Shown here piece by piece: positions 1-5,466 of a stretch of 6,867 nt of DNA (position 1 is the stretch's first letter; each line of letters begins with the position of its first letter). The stretch is from Blautia sp. GTDB taxonomy: Bacteria; Bacillota; Clostridia; Lachnospirales; Lachnospiraceae. The notes under the pieces are model-generated. The model was not told where the DNA came from. It was given only the letters and a program-made list of their open reading frames with translations, and did no database searches. The stretch lies in NCBI GenBank assembly GCA_030841965.1, contig JAUUSJ010000188.1, forward strand, positions 1-6,867. Reading direction: 5' to 3'. A program made the position numbers and the translations under genes.

Positions 1-50
1 GCATCTGCCTTACAAGCAGAGGGTCATAGGTTCGAGCCCTATTGGTCCCA
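1..50 (+). tRNA. tRNA-Val (anticodon UAC), 5' truncated by window edge
   Basis: This is the 3' part of a tRNA, from the end of the D-arm onward. The anticodon stem TCTGC/GCAGA encloses the loop CTTACAA, which gives anticodon TAC (positions 11-13), so it reads valine GUA codons and their wobble relatives. The T-arm ATAGG-TTCGAGC-CCTAT is fully paired, and the acceptor 3' strand TGGTCCC is followed by discriminator A at position 50. No CCA is encoded, so the CCA-adding enzyme must supply it. The 5' half lies upstream of the window. A37 of this tRNA (position 14) is the base type that the TrmN6 family methylates; a member of that family is encoded at 5463-6218. Confidence 0.95.
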
Positions 51-57
51 TATATTT

Positions 58-130
58 GCCGACATGGCTCAATTGGCAGAGCAGCTGATTTGTAATCAGC
101 AGGTTATCGGTTCAAGTCCGATTGTCGGCT
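58..130 (+). tRNA. tRNA-Thr (anticodon UGU)
   Basis: This is a complete 73-nt cloverleaf. The acceptor GCCGACA pairs perfectly with TGTCGGC, and the discriminator is T. The anticodon stem GCTGA/TCAGC encloses the loop TTTGTAA, giving anticodon TGT (threonine ACA and ACG/ACU by wobble). The T-arm ATCGG-TTCAAGT-CCGAT is fully paired. No CCA is encoded. It lies 7 nt after tRNA-Val and 5 nt before tRNA-Tyr, so it belongs to one polycistronic tRNA transcript. Confidence 0.97.
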
Positions 131-135
131 TTTTT

Positions 136-217
136 GGATGGGTTCCCGAGTGGCCAAAGGGGGCAGACTGTAAATCTGTTGGCACCGCCTTCGAAGGTTC
201 GAATCCTTCCCCATCCA
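136..217 (+). tRNA. tRNA-Tyr (anticodon GUA), class II with long variable arm
   Basis: This 82-nt tRNA has acceptor GGATGGG pairing with CCCATCC and discriminator A at 217. The anticodon loop CTGTAAA gives anticodon GTA (tyrosine UAU/UAC). A long variable arm with a GGC/GCC stem follows the anticodon stem, as bacterial tRNA-Tyr requires. The T-arm GAAGG-TTCGAAT-CCTTC is fully paired. No CCA is encoded. Its 3' segment at 202-212 (AATCCTTCCCC) is identical to 321-331 in the neighbouring tRNA-fMet, where the same bases do not pair properly. Confidence 0.97.
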
Positions 218-219
218 TT

Positions 220-249
220 TATTGATATTTAAAAGGAATATCGATATTC
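220..249 (+). repeat. Hairpin and 14-bp palindrome in the Tyr-fMet spacer
   Basis: The Tyr-fMet spacer is 45 nt; the other tRNA spacers here are 5-13 nt. TATTGATATT (220-229) can pair over 10 bp, with one G-U wobble, with AATATCGATA (237-246) across a 7-nt loop. Overlapping this, GAATATCGATATTC (236-249) is a perfect 14-bp palindrome. There is no T-tract after it, so it is not an intrinsic terminator. It could be a processing site in the tRNA precursor or a protein-binding palindrome, or an AT-rich coincidence. Its function is unknown. Confidence 0.5.
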
Positions 250-262
250 AAATAAATATTAT

Positions 263-336
<74 letters not shown>

Positions 337-347
337 CTCAAAGATAA

Positions 348-420
<73 letters not shown>

Positions 421-433
421 TCTTTTATTAAAT

Positions 434-506
434 GGGATATTAGCTCAGTTGGTAGAGCACTTGACTTTTAATCAAGTTGTCCGGGGTTCGAATCCCCGAT
501 GTCTCA
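434..506 (+). tRNA. tRNA-Lys (anticodon UUU)
   Basis: This 73-nt tRNA has acceptor GGGATAT pairing with ATGTCTC (two G-U wobbles) and discriminator A at 506. The anticodon stem CTTGA/TCAAG encloses CTTTTAA, giving anticodon TTT (lysine AAA/AAG). The T-arm CGGGG-TTCGAAT-CCCCG is fully paired. No CCA is encoded. It is the last tRNA of the cluster; the terminator stem begins 6 nt downstream. Confidence 0.97.
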
Positions 507-511
507 TTGAT

Positions 512-544
512 GCTCAACAGTTTTTGGCTGTTGAGCTTTTTTTT
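512..544 (+). terminator. Intrinsic terminator of the tRNA operon
   Basis: GCTCAACAG (512-520) pairs perfectly over 9 bp with CTGTTGAGC (528-536) around the loop TTTTTGG, followed directly by eight T residues (537-544). This is a textbook Rho-independent terminator placed 5 nt after tRNA-Lys. It separates the tRNA transcript from the lipoprotein unit. Confidence 0.93.
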
Positions 545-580
545 GCTTAACTATAATTGAAACCGATACGAAAGATGTAC

Positions 581-609
581 TTGACTTTATCTGTGTTTTA
601 AAGTAGTAT
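581..609 (+). promoter_or_regulatory. Predicted sigma-A-type promoter of the lipoprotein unit
   Basis: TTGACT (581-586, 5/6 match to the -35 consensus) is followed after exactly 17 bp by TAGTAT (604-609, 4/6 match to the -10 consensus). The start of transcription is expected near 616, leaving a leader of about 113 nt before the GTG start at 729. It lies just downstream of the tRNA terminator and is the best-spaced promoter in the gap. The spacing and the -10 hexamer match the promoter predicted upstream of tmk. Confidence 0.6.
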
Positions 610-623
610 TTTTATGTATAAAA

Positions 624-673
624 CTTTTAGATACTCGACCAGTAAAAGACTTAAAAATCCACTTATTGTCGAG
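624..673 (+). other. Inverted repeats in the lipoprotein leader
   Basis: Two short inverted repeats interleave in the predicted leader. CTTTTA (624-629) can pair with TAAAAG (643-648), and CTCGAC (634-639), which lies in the loop of the first, can pair with GTCGAG (668-673). If both form, the result is an H-type pseudoknot. Six-base stems in AT-rich DNA can occur by chance, and I recognise no known riboswitch here. The rest of the leader up to the ribosome binding site is AT-rich without another clear structure. Confidence 0.3.
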
Positions 674-728
674 CTATTAAGTTATTAAAAATGGGAAATT
701 ATCATTAAATTTAAAAGGAGGACTTAAA

Positions 729-1361
729 GTGAAAGGGAAAAAGACAATAGCAGTATTTATACTAGCTTTTGTACTTATGTTTGCATTTATCGGATGCGAA
801 GGAAAAACAGAGAATAATACAGAGGAATCGACAACAGAGGCCAAGACAGAGGCGTCATCAGAGGCAACGACAGCTGCCGAGAAAGAGGTTCCAAAAAAGA
901 TAAGTGACGGTACATATAAGGTGGAGAATCACTATTCTATTGAGCTTCCAAAGGGCGATTGGGAAAAGACAGGAAGTATAAAAGATGGAGCAATTATTTT
1001 TACATCAGATAAGGGTGAGGAGATAACAGTGTCCTATTATGAGGGAAAAGATTCCACAAAACAGCGTGAGAAGTTCCCTACATCCGAGGAATCAGCCAAG
1101 AAGAAAGTTTTATCTTCTAAGAAGGAATCTCTCGTGGAGTTTGAGAGAGTGGCTGTCGGCGGAAAAAAGGATGCGATTATTCGTATGTACTATGCAAAGA
1201 AAAATTCAAAGGGCGATAAAAAATATACTGCAACATATATTATTAGTGGAGCTGATGCGACATATATCGCAGAGGGAACGATTACCTCTGGCAAGAAGGA
1301 GTCGTATGAGAGGTTAAAAGAATGTGTAAAGAGTATGGATTTAGTTTACTCTTTTGATTAG
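729..1361 (+). CDS. Secreted lipoprotein of unknown function, first of three tandem paralogues
   Basis: A 210-residue lipoprotein starting with GTG. AGGAGG at 716-721 lies 7 nt upstream and fixes this start. The signal peptide has a basic N-region (MKGKK), a hydrophobic core, and the lipobox F-I-G-C with Cys23 as the predicted lipidated residue, so the protein should be anchored outside on the membrane. Residues 24-55 are a Thr/Glu/Ala-rich low-complexity linker. From about residue 59 a folded domain begins: G-T-Y at 61-63, I-E-L-P-K-G-D-W at 71-78, then alternating predicted strands, and a C-terminal helix with the motif LKECVKSMDL (196-205). The signature and size resemble the PsbP/Mog1/DUF1795-like fold of small lipoproteins, but this is inference from pattern only. 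It is followed 15 nt later by a paralogue. No function can be assigned. Confidence 0.9.
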   Translation: MKGKKTIAVFILAFVLMFAFIGCEGKTENNTEESTTEAKTEASSEATTAAEKEVPKKISDGTYKVENHYSIELPKGDWEKTGSIKDGAIIFTSDKGEEITVSYYEGKDSTKQREKFPTSEESAKKKVLSSKKESLVEFERVAVGGKKDAIIRMYYAKKNSKGDKKYTATYIISGADATYIAEGTITSGKKESYERLKECVKSMDLVYSFD

Positions 1362-1362
1362 A

Positions 1363-1370
1363 AAGAAGGG
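1363..1370 (+). promoter_or_regulatory. Ribosome binding site supporting the TTG start
   Basis: AAGAAGGG ends 6 nt before the TTG at 1377. It is a weaker match to the anti-Shine-Dalgarno than the GGAGG sites of the neighbours and is the main local evidence for the non-ATG start. It begins immediately after the stop codon of the upstream lipoprotein gene. Confidence 0.6.
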
Positions 1371-1376
1371 CTGATA

Positions 1377-1982
1377 TTGAGAAGATACATAAGAAAATGC
1401 ATAACGATTTGTGGTTTATCTATAGTATTACTATTTTCTTTATACGGATGCAGCACGAGTGATACTGCTGTGGATGACGAGGAAGAGGTAGAACAGGTAG
1501 ATGATGGAGAAGAGATAGAAGAAGAAACAAATGAGATTGTATCAGGAACCTATACACCTGAGTCGAATAAATTTGAGATACAATTGCCAAACGGTAATTG
1601 GAAGGTAGATAGAGAAGAAGATGGTATGGTATCCCTACAGTCGGAGGACGAGCAGTCTTATTTTGAGATTGCCTATCTATCTGCGGAGGATGCAGAGGGT
1701 GCATTAGGAGAAACTCCTTCGAGCAGAGAAGAGTTAGAGGAACAGATTTCTTACGGTGAAGTACATCCTACCGTTATCTCATTTGATACAAAGACAGAAG
1801 AAGGTGTGGAGCAGACTGTTTATACATTAAAATATGAAGATGGCGATTATCCGTATATGATTCAGGGAAGTTTTGTAAAGGACGGAGAGTACTTTACTGT
1901 TATTGCGATGACAAAACAAGATGATACAGCATTATTGGAAAGTTTACAGCAGGCAGTAACTCAATTTAAGATACTATCATAG
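1377..1982 (+). CDS. Secreted lipoprotein of unknown function with acidic linker, second paralogue
   Basis: A 201-residue lipoprotein starting with TTG. The start is supported by the Shine-Dalgarno-like AAGAAGGG at 1363-1370, 6 nt upstream, and by the signal peptide that follows directly. The N-region is MRRYIRK, a hydrophobic core follows, and the lipobox is L-Y-G-C with Cys25. The linker (about 33-52) is almost purely Asp/Glu, unlike the Thr/Glu linkers of its two neighbours. The domain starts at G-T-Y (57-59) and has I-Q-L-P-N-G-N-W (68-75), matching the paralogues, but the C-terminal helix lacks the Cys that both neighbours carry. It is the most divergent of the three. The 15-nt gap upstream and 47-nt gap downstream contain no terminator, so co-transcription is likely. 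Function unknown. Confidence 0.87.
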   Translation: MRRYIRKCITICGLSIVLLFSLYGCSTSDTAVDDEEEVEQVDDGEEIEEETNEIVSGTYTPESNKFEIQLPNGNWKVDREEDGMVSLQSEDEQSYFEIAYLSAEDAEGALGETPSSREELEEQISYGEVHPTVISFDTKTEEGVEQTVYTLKYEDGDYPYMIQGSFVKDGEYFTVIAMTKQDDTALLESLQQAVTQFKILS

Positions 1983-2029
1983 AAGGATATATTGGTTAGT
2001 ACGAATAACGATGAAAGGAGAGTTTTATA

Positions 2030-2674
2030 ATGAGAAAGATAAATAAAAAAGGTTTAGGAGCTATATGTTTGGCAGCAATGATGATGGTAAGTGCAGTTGG
2101 ATGCGAGAGCACGGGCGGGACTCAGACAGAGTCGACAAAGGCCACAGAAGAAGCGACAACAGAGGCTACGACAGCTGGAGCAACGGAGAGCACAAGCATC
2201 TCTCAACGTTCTATAGAAGCGGGAGATTACACAGATGTGAGCAATAGTTATACGATTACTCTTCCAAAGGGAACATGGGAGACAATCGACGAGAGATTGA
2301 CAGAGACAAGCCTTTCTTCCAAGAAGGATTTGATTGAAATTCAAAATATTACAGAGGAATCTGAAGTAAAGAAAACTTTAAAGGAGATTCCAACATTAAA
2401 GAAATCTTTTGAGAAATATATCGAGGAACAAAAGAAAGACCTCTATGAGGACGCAGAGGTTGTCGGAAGCAAGTTTACAAAAGAAAATGAGACGACAGGA
2501 AATTGGTATTATACATTTAAGATTGACGATGAGGTATATAATTATGTCACCTTCTTTGCGACATTTACAAATGACCATGTAGTTATGGCGACAGGATATA
2601 CAGAGGGCAATAATAGCCAGAGAAAAACGCTTCAAAAATGTCTTCGCAGCATAAAATTAATCGACCAGAAATAA
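2030..2674 (+). CDS. Secreted lipoprotein of unknown function, third paralogue
   Basis: A 214-residue lipoprotein with an ATG start and AAAGGAGAG at 2014-2022, 7 nt upstream. The signal peptide has MRKINKK, a hydrophobic core rich in Ala and Met, and the lipobox A-V-G-C with Cys25. Residues 31-60 are a Thr/Glu/Ala-rich linker close in style to the first paralogue, with shared DNA words. The domain carries G-D-Y (65-67), I-T-L-P-K-G-T-W (76-83), a charged helical stretch (about 110-140), and a C-terminal helix LQKCLRSIKL (201-210) that parallels LKECVKSMDL of the first paralogue. The first and third are therefore closer to each other than to the second. A strong terminator begins 9 nt after the stop, making this the last gene of the unit. 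Function unknown. Confidence 0.9.
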   Translation: MRKINKKGLGAICLAAMMMVSAVGCESTGGTQTESTKATEEATTEATTAGATESTSISQRSIEAGDYTDVSNSYTITLPKGTWETIDERLTETSLSSKKDLIEIQNITEESEVKKTLKEIPTLKKSFEKYIEEQKKDLYEDAEVVGSKFTKENETTGNWYYTFKIDDEVYNYVTFFATFTNDHVVMATGYTEGNNSQRKTLQKCLRSIKLIDQK

Positions 2675-2683
2675 AATAAAAAA

Positions 2684-2736
2684 GGGTATTTGCAGGAAAA
2701 TTTTATAAATTCCTGCAAATACCCCTTTCTTTTTCT
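2684..2736 (+). terminator. Strong intrinsic terminator, possibly bidirectional
   Basis: GGGTATTTGCAGGA (2684-2697) pairs perfectly over 14 bp with TCCTGCAAATACCC (2711-2724), extendable by one A-T pair, around a loop of about 11 nt. A T-rich tract (2726-2734, interrupted by one C) follows on the + strand. An A-rich run precedes the stem (2671-2683), so the minus strand also has hairpin plus T-tract. It closes the lipoprotein unit and insulates the tmk operon. Confidence 0.92.
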
Positions 2737-2737
2737 C

Positions 2738-2766
2738 TTGAGAGATGCAGGAAAATATGATAGTAT
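2738..2766 (+). promoter_or_regulatory. Predicted promoter of the tmk-holB-ricT-trmN6-rsmI operon
   Basis: TTGAGA (2738-2743) and TAGTAT (2761-2766) are separated by exactly 17 bp, the same -10 hexamer and spacing as the lipoprotein promoter. An overlapping alternative -10 is TATAAC (2764-2769), but then the spacing to TTGAGA is a poor 20 bp. The predicted start is about 2773, just before a perfect hairpin, leaving a leader of about 113 nt before tmk. The site is immediately downstream of a strong terminator, which is where an operon promoter is needed. Confidence 0.5.
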
Positions 2767-2775
2767 AACTTATGA

Positions 2776-2794
2776 GAACTTGCAAAGCAAGTTC
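2776..2794 (+). repeat. Perfect 8-bp hairpin at the start of the tmk leader
   Basis: GAACTTGC (2776-2783) and GCAAGTTC (2787-2794) are perfect inverted repeats around the 3-nt loop AAA. No T-tract follows, so it is not a + strand terminator. If transcription starts near 2773, it would sit at the very 5' end of the mRNA, where such hairpins can protect transcripts. It could equally be one copy of a dispersed intergenic palindrome. The function is not known. Confidence 0.5.
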
Positions 2795-2872
2795 GGAAGG
2801 TAATAAAAAAAGAATCAATGTCATATAAACAATATCAATTGAATATAAAAGGAACAAATAGAAAAATGAGAT

Positions 2873-2877
2873 GGGAG
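2873..2877 (+). promoter_or_regulatory. Ribosome binding site that sets the tmk start
   Basis: GGGAG ends 8 nt before the ATG at 2886, a good spacing. The alternative in-frame ATG at 2871 has only AAAAGGAA (2847-2854) about 16 nt upstream, which is too far, and it would place GGGAG inside the coding sequence. This favours 2886 as the start. Confidence 0.65.
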
Positions 2878-2885
2878 TAAGAAGG

Positions 2886-3524
2886 ATGAAGGGAATATTT
2901 ATTTCCATAGAGGGAGCGGACGGCTCAGGTAAGACGACGCAGATTCAGTTGCTGAGAGAGCATTTTGAGAAAAAAGGATATGATGTCATTCTTACTAGAG
3001 AGCCAGGAGGAACAAAGATTAGTGAGGAGATTCGCTCGATTATTTTAGATGAAAAACATACAAATATGAGTTATATAACAGAGACTCTGCTCTATGCGGC
3101 TGCGAGAGCACAGCTTGTTGAGCAGGTCATTGCTCCAGCAAAAAAAGAAGGGAAGATAATTATCAGTGACCGTTTTGTCGATTCCTCTGCCGTTTATCAG
3201 GGAATTGCCAGAGGGCTTGGAACGAAGATGGTCTACGATATCAATCATTATGCTATAAAGGCATGTGAGCCAGATATCACATTTTTATTGGATATTGATG
3301 CGATAGAGGGAATTGGAAGAAAGAAAAACCAAAAGAGTCTTGACCGAATGGAAAAGGAGACGATGGATTTTCACCAGATGGTAGCAGATGGATATAGAAC
3401 TTTAGCGGCAGAGCATAGCGAGCGCATTTATGTCATCGATGCCTCATTGCCGATAGAGAAGATACAGGAGCAAATTTTGATAAAATTACAGCAGGTTATG
3501 GCGAAGTCAAATATCTTACAGTAG
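2886..3524 (+). CDS. tmk: Thymidylate kinase
   Basis: Predicted 212-residue dTMP kinase, the usual size. It phosphorylates dTMP to dTDP with ATP in the cytoplasm, on the route to dTTP. The Walker A loop is G-A-D-G-S-G-K-T-T at 10-18. R-E-P-G-G at 38-42 and D-R-F at 95-97, followed by V-D-S-S-A-V-Y-Q-G, form the family nucleotide-binding motifs. A basic lid (R145-K-K ... D-R at 153-154) precedes D-F-H-Q-M-V-A-D-G-Y (161-170). The P-loop has no Arg and the lid is basic, as in the E. coli-like class. The start is placed at 2886 rather than 2871 because family members begin M-K-G-x-F-I-x-I-E-G and GGGAG is well spaced. It is the first gene of its operon; holB follows after 47 nt with no terminator between. 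Confidence 0.96.
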   Translation: MKGIFISIEGADGSGKTTQIQLLREHFEKKGYDVILTREPGGTKISEEIRSIILDEKHTNMSYITETLLYAAARAQLVEQVIAPAKKEGKIIISDRFVDSSAVYQGIARGLGTKMVYDINHYAIKACEPDITFLLDIDAIEGIGRKKNQKSLDRMEKETMDFHQMVADGYRTLAAEHSERIYVIDASLPIEKIQEQILIKLQQVMAKSNILQ

Positions 3525-3571
3525 ATTTGTGATAGCAGTAATAATGTTGTAGAGAGAATGGAGGAAGAAAA

Positions 3572-4561
3572 ATGAGTCAATTTCGAGATATTGTCGGACA
3601 TAAAGCGATTATAGAGCATTTGCAGGATGCAATTGAGATGAAGAAGATATCACATGCCTATATTTTTGAGGGAGAAAAGGGAAGTGGAAAAAAGGAGATA
3701 GCGGATGCTTTTTCTAGAGCATTAGAGTGTGAGCAAAAGGGAAAGGATAGCTGTGGAACTTGTCATTCTTGTGTACAGGCGAAGTCTCACAGTCATCCAG
3801 ATATTATATGGGTGACTCATGAGAAGGAGAATATTATCTCTGTGGATGAGATTAGAACAAAGGTAAATAACGACATTATAATTAAGCCATACAGTGGACC
3901 GTATAAGATTTATATTATAGATGAAGCGGAAAAAATGAACGAGCAGGCACAGAACGCTCTCTTGAAGACGATTGAGGAGCCACCAGAATATGCAGTCATC
4001 ATATTGTTGACAACCAATATAGGTTCATTTTTACCTACGATTATCTCTAGATGTATTACATTGCATCTAAAACCAGTTGAGTATAAAGAGGTAGAAAAAT
4101 ATATTTTGGACCATATGGATATCGACCCAGATAAAGTGAAGTTCTTAGTGAAATACTCCATGGGAAATATTGGAAAAGCAATGAGACTTGCACAGTCAGA
4201 GGAGTTTGAACAGATGCGGAAGGACTGTGTTCATCTCTTGAAATATATCGACCAGATGACAGACTATGAGGTCATTGAGTATATGAAGAGTTTATCCAAA
4301 TATAAACTAGAGATAACAGAGTTCCTTGATATGATGATGATGTGGTATCGTGATGTTTTATTATTAAAGGCAACTGGAAATTTGGACCAGGTTATCTTTA
4401 TAGAGGAATATACGAAGTTGAGAGAGCTCACGATTTATAAATCATATGAACAGATTAATAATATTTTAATGGCATTTGAGAAGACCAAGAAGAGATTACG
4501 CGCCAATGTCAATTTTGAGACGGCGATGGAACTCTTACTGTGGGAGATTAAGGAGAATTAA
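3572..4561 (+). CDS. holB: DNA polymerase III delta' subunit (clamp loader)
   Basis: A 329-residue AAA+ clamp-loader subunit that works with DnaX and HolA to load the beta sliding clamp at the replication fork. Residues 6-50 hold the N-terminal region and a P-loop-like G-E-K-G-S-G-K-K (34-41), in which Lys replaces the usual Thr/Ser, consistent with delta' not hydrolysing ATP. A four-Cys zinc module follows (C53, C61, C64, C67). Then come Walker B-like I-I-D-E-A-E (115-120), N-A-L-L-K-T-I-E-E-P-P (128-138), sensor-like L-L-T-T-N, and S-R-C at 159-161 carrying the expected arginine finger. It is too short for DnaX gamma/tau, and the context with tmk and ricT supports delta'. GGAGGA at 3560-3565 lies 6 nt before the ATG. 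A run of four ATG codons occurs at 4331-4342 (Met254-257). ricT follows after a 2-nt gap. Confidence 0.95.
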   Translation: MSQFRDIVGHKAIIEHLQDAIEMKKISHAYIFEGEKGSGKKEIADAFSRALECEQKGKDSCGTCHSCVQAKSHSHPDIIWVTHEKENIISVDEIRTKVNNDIIIKPYSGPYKIYIIDEAEKMNEQAQNALLKTIEEPPEYAVIILLTTNIGSFLPTIISRCITLHLKPVEYKEVEKYILDHMDIDPDKVKFLVKYSMGNIGKAMRLAQSEEFEQMRKDCVHLLKYIDQMTDYEVIEYMKSLSKYKLEITEFLDMMMMWYRDVLLLKATGNLDQVIFIEEYTKLRELTIYKSYEQINNILMAFEKTKKRLRANVNFETAMELLLWEIKEN

Positions 4562-4563
4562 TT

Positions 4564-5466
4564 ATGGTAGATGTAATCGGTGTGAGATTTAGACAGAATG
4601 GAAAGATATATTTCTTTGCACCAGAAGACTATGATGTGAAGGTAGGTGACAATGTAATCGTAGAGACAGCCAGAGGAATTGAGTATGGTAAAGTTGTCTT
4701 AGGTAAGAGACAGATAGAGGAGTCAAACCTTGTTTCCTCTCTAAAGTCTGTTATTCGGATTGCTACTGAGGAGGATGACCAGATTCAACAGGAGAATCAG
4801 AGAAAAAAACAAGAGGCGTTTGACGTTTGCCTTGAGAAGATTAAAAAACATGGACTAGAGATGAAATTAATCGACTGTGAGTATACATTCGATAATAATA
4901 AATTGCTGTTTTATTTTACGGCGGGTGGAAGAATTGACTTTCGAGAGCTTGTCAAGGATTTGGCGTCAGTCTTTCGCACGAGAATTGAGCTTCGACAGAT
5001 TGGAGTGAGGGATGAGACGAAGATTTTAGGTGGAATCGGAATTTGCGGAAGAACGCTATGTTGTCATTCCTATCTTTCTGAATTTATTCCTGTCTCGATT
5101 AAGATGGCGAAGGAACAGAATCTATCCCTGAATCCAACAAAGATTTCAGGTGTCTGCGGAAGGTTAATGTGCTGTCTGAAAAATGAACAAGAAACTTATG
5201 AGGAGTTAAACCGAAAGCTTCCAGTTGTGGGGGACGATGTTCTTACGAACGATGGATTCAAGGGTGTCGTGCATTCGGTTAGTATTTTGCGACAAAAGGT
5301 AAAGGTGATTGTCGCAGACGAGACGGGAGAGAAAGAGATTAAAGAATATATGGTGGATGAGCTTAAGTTTAAGTCCAAGAAAAAGAAGGATAAGGTTAAG
5401 ATGAATCAGGAACTTAAGGAGCTTGAGGCCTTAGAGAAAATGGAAGGGAAGTCGAAATTATCATGA
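4564..5466 (+). CDS. ricT: RicT (YaaT) family PSP1-domain protein, regulator of RNA processing
   Basis: A 300-residue PSP1 C-terminal-domain protein. In Bacillus subtilis, RicT (YaaT) forms a complex with RicA and RicF, carries iron-sulfur clusters, and directs RNase Y to mature polycistronic mRNAs; it also affects competence, sporulation and biofilm. The same role here is inferred. The N-terminal part has the barrel-like G-V-R-F ... V-G-D-N-V-I-V-E-T-A-R-G (about 6-38). The PSP1 core includes F-Y-F-T-A-G-G-R-I-D-F-R-E-L-V (116-130). Two Cys clusters, G-I-C-G-R-T-L-C-C (C161, C166, C167) and G-V-C-G-R-L-M-C-C (C198, C203, C204), are the family hallmark and probable cluster ligands. The C-terminus from about 268 is Lys/Glu-rich and probably disordered. 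AAGGAGA (4550-4556) inside the end of holB serves as its ribosome binding site. Its stop overlaps the next start by ATGA. Confidence 0.95.
   Translation: MVDVIGVRFRQNGKIYFFAPEDYDVKVGDNVIVETARGIEYGKVVLGKRQIEESNLVSSLKSVIRIATEEDDQIQQENQRKKQEAFDVCLEKIKKHGLEMKLIDCEYTFDNNKLLFYFTAGGRIDFRELVKDLASVFRTRIELRQIGVRDETKILGGIGICGRTLCCHSYLSEFIPVSIKMAKEQNLSLNPTKISGVCGRLMCCLKNEQETYEELNRKLPVVGDDVLTNDGFKGVVHSVSILRQKVKVIVADETGEKEIKEYMVDELKFKSKKKKDKVKMNQELKELEALEKMEGKSKLS

Noticed and set aside
552..557. Perfect TATAAT hexamer just after the tRNA terminator
   Set aside because: The only -35-like match is TTGAGC at 531-536, inside the terminator stem and 15 bp away. TTGACT-17-TAGTAT at 581-609 is a better placed promoter.
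1039..1317. A 92-codon open frame on the + strand inside the first lipoprotein gene
   Set aside because: It overlaps a gene with a signal peptide and a good ribosome binding site, has no credible ribosome binding site of its own, and its Arg-rich translation looks like an out-of-frame reading.
1420..1704. A 94-codon open frame on the minus strand across the second lipoprotein gene
   Set aside because: It is antisense to a supported gene. Its His/Leu/Pro-rich product mirrors the Asp/Glu codons of the acidic linker, and no ribosome binding site or promoter is apparent.
2871..2885. An upstream ATG adding five residues to thymidylate kinase
   Set aside because: The ATG at 2886 has a well-spaced GGGAG and matches the usual start of the family, while 2871 has no well-placed ribosome binding site.
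2657..2908. An 83-codon hydrophobic open frame on the minus strand over the terminator and tmk leader
   Set aside because: It crosses a terminator that is also functional-looking on the minus strand, covers the promoter and start of tmk, and its hydrophobic product follows from AT-rich intergenic DNA.
3677..3697. P-loop of HolB with Lys in place of Thr as a sign of a broken gene
   Set aside because: Delta' subunits commonly have degenerate Walker A motifs and do not hydrolyse ATP. All other motifs, including the zinc Cys residues and S-R-C, are intact.
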